This document shows positions 5,116 to 5,947 of a stretch of 5,947 nucleotides of DNA, in pieces. Position numbers and translations under genes: made by a program. How positions within the stretch are numbered: the stretch's first letter is position 1; each line of letters starts with the position of its first letter. The notes under the pieces were generated by a model, which saw only the letters and a list, made by a program, of their open reading frames with translations, did no database searches and was not told the origin of the DNA. Origin of the DNA: Opitutia bacterium (lineage in GTDB: Bacteria > Verrucomicrobiota > Verrucomicrobiia > Opitutales > JANYEO01); contig JANYEO010000254.1 in the NCBI GenBank assembly GCA_025363025.1, positions 1 to 5,947 on the forward strand, written 5' to 3'.

Positions 5116-5907
5116 TTAAGAGGCAGTTGCTGCTTGAGTTTCTACGACTAGGTTTTCTCCTGTAGGAGCTTCTACGGCCGGGGTAGTATTTGCTTCTGTT
5201 AATCCCATGCGGGCTTGAAAGACTTTACTGATTAAACCAAGGGTGCGGGGGGCTTCTTTAAATAAGGCAGAGGCACTTTCTGGGCTTTGCAATGCTAGGG
5301 ATAATTTTTGGCAAAAGCGGGCGAGGGCATTAAACCCTAAGCTAGTGCCAAGGCTTGTTAAACGACTGAGGCTGCCCCTTAATGCTTGCCAATGTTTATG
5401 CTCTAACGCGGTGATGACTTCCTGCATGCTGTCACCCATTTCAAGACTAGTAACCCCCATCATGTCGTGGTAAGCCTCTGATGTCATGCCCATGCGTGCG
5501 CAAAAGGAGGCTTCGTCTTCAAATAAATCCGCATAAGGATCTGTTGACAGTGCTTTATTTAATTCTCCAATAATTTTTTCGGGGCTATAAGGTTTTGCTA
5601 AAATGGTTTGTACTTTGGCGCCGGCAAATTGCATAACCGTGGAACGGTTGGGGGCCGTGATACAAATAATGACCGGGGTATTTTCGTAGAGGGGATTTGC
5701 GCGGAAATTATGGAGGAAATCAATGCCCTTGTCTCCGCGTAATTGATTATCAATGATGATTAAATTAGGCAGGAGGGTTGTCTTTAAAAGTTCCCAGGCT
5801 TCAGCGCCATTTTCTGCAAACAAGGTTGTATGGCCTTCTTTTTCGATAATCAGGCGTAAGAGTCGCTGGGAGACGCGATCGTCTTCAAGGGCAAGGATGG
5901 TGGCCAT
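5116..5907 (-). CDS. Response regulator: CheY-like receiver plus His-less Hpt-like domain
   Basis: The 263-residue protein begins with a receiver domain (about 1-120) that has every catalytic residue: acidic pocket D9-D10, phosphoacceptor D53 (LIIID), T84 and K105-P106. It should be phosphorylated by a histidine kinase. There is no DNA-binding, GGDEF or HD-GYP output domain. The region at about 155-235 is all-helical and its core, LRGSLSRLTSLGTSLG (176-191), then LARFCQKL, lines up with the Hpt pattern L-x-x-x-A-H-x-L-K-G-x-x-x-x-L-G. S181 stands where the phospho-histidine would be and T184 where the lysine would be. It is thus either a degenerate Hpt or an Hpt-like docking domain. The tail (from about 238) is Thr/Ala/Glu-rich and probably disordered. 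I chose the ATG at 5907 because MATILALEDD is a standard receiver start. An upstream TTG (5946) would add a hydrophobic stretch not expected there. There is no SD site. The gene converges on the MATE gene. Confidence 0.88.
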   Translation of the reverse strand: MATILALEDDRVSQRLLRLIIEKEGHTTLFAENGAEAWELLKTTLLPNLIIIDNQLRGDKGIDFLHNFRANPLYENTPVIICITAPNRSTVMQFAGAKVQTILAKPYSPEKIIGELNKALSTDPYADLFEDEASFCARMGMTSEAYHDMMGVTSLEMGDSMQEVITALEHKHWQALRGSLSRLTSLGTSLGFNALARFCQKLSLALQSPESASALFKEAPRTLGLISKVFQARMGLTEANTTPAVEAPTGENLVVETQAATAS

Positions 5908-5917
5908 GGCAATTAGT

Positions 5918-5946
5918 AGAATAGGAAAAATACTATCCGGTATCAA
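5918..5946 (-). promoter_or_regulatory. Sigma-70-type promoter of the response-regulator gene
   Basis: On the minus strand TTGATA (5946-5941, five of six to TTGACA) and TATTCT (5923-5918, four of six to TATAAT) are exactly 17 bp apart. Transcription would begin about 3-5 nt before the ATG at 5907, leaving almost no leader. It is the best-matching promoter in the window, but the element sits at the edge and the upstream context is not visible. Confidence 0.5.
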
Positions 5947-5947
5947 G

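Noticed and set aside
5908..5946. TTG start at 5946 for the response regulator
   Set aside because: It would put IPDSIFPILLIA before a standard receiver start and would overlap the best promoter in the window.

Overview
The window comes from a bacterial chromosome. It carries six recognisable genes, two of them running to or near a window edge, plus a well-defined set of intergenic signals. The taxonomic hint points to the PVC group, most likely Verrucomicrobiota. The HU sequence style, the coiled-coil/zinc-ribbon (CT398/DUF164-type) protein, moderate G+C and near-absence of Shine-Dalgarno (SD) sequences before start codons all fit that group. This is inference from protein style, not a search result.

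Layout, left to right. (1) 1-328, minus: N-terminal part of a methyl-accepting-chemotaxis-type membrane sensor, cut by the window edge. (2) 432-475: Rho-independent terminator of the HU gene. (3) 531-809, minus: HU-family nucleoid protein, followed on its upstream side by a 209-bp gap with a palindrome and a terminator-like hairpin. (4) 1019-2095, minus: short CNNM/CBS-pair membrane protein without the usual CorC_HlyC tail. (5) A 112-bp divergent promoter region. (6) 2208-2915, plus: coiled-coil zinc-ribbon protein. (7) 3017-3421, plus: IscA/HesB-like protein with a tail of paired cysteines. (8) 3422-3664: a 107-bp imperfect palindrome, then a strong terminator. (9) 3665-5050, plus: MATE-family exporter. 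(10) 5051-5115: a half-copy of the same palindrome. (11) 5116-5907, minus: response regulator with a CheY-like receiver and a C-terminal domain resembling an Hpt domain that has lost its histidine.

The genes do not form one pathway. The two minus-strand edge genes are signal-transduction genes, HU is housekeeping chromatin, CNNM is probably ion transport, and the IscA-like protein probably handles Fe-S clusters or metal. No gene cluster resembling a defence, secretion or biosynthetic system is visible, and there is no tRNA, rRNA, CRISPR array or transposase. The most interesting items are the Cys-doublet tail of the IscA-like protein, the His-less Hpt-like domain, the dispersed palindromic element that brackets the MATE gene, and the lack of SD sites together with a promoter placed so close to a start codon that the mRNA may be almost leaderless.
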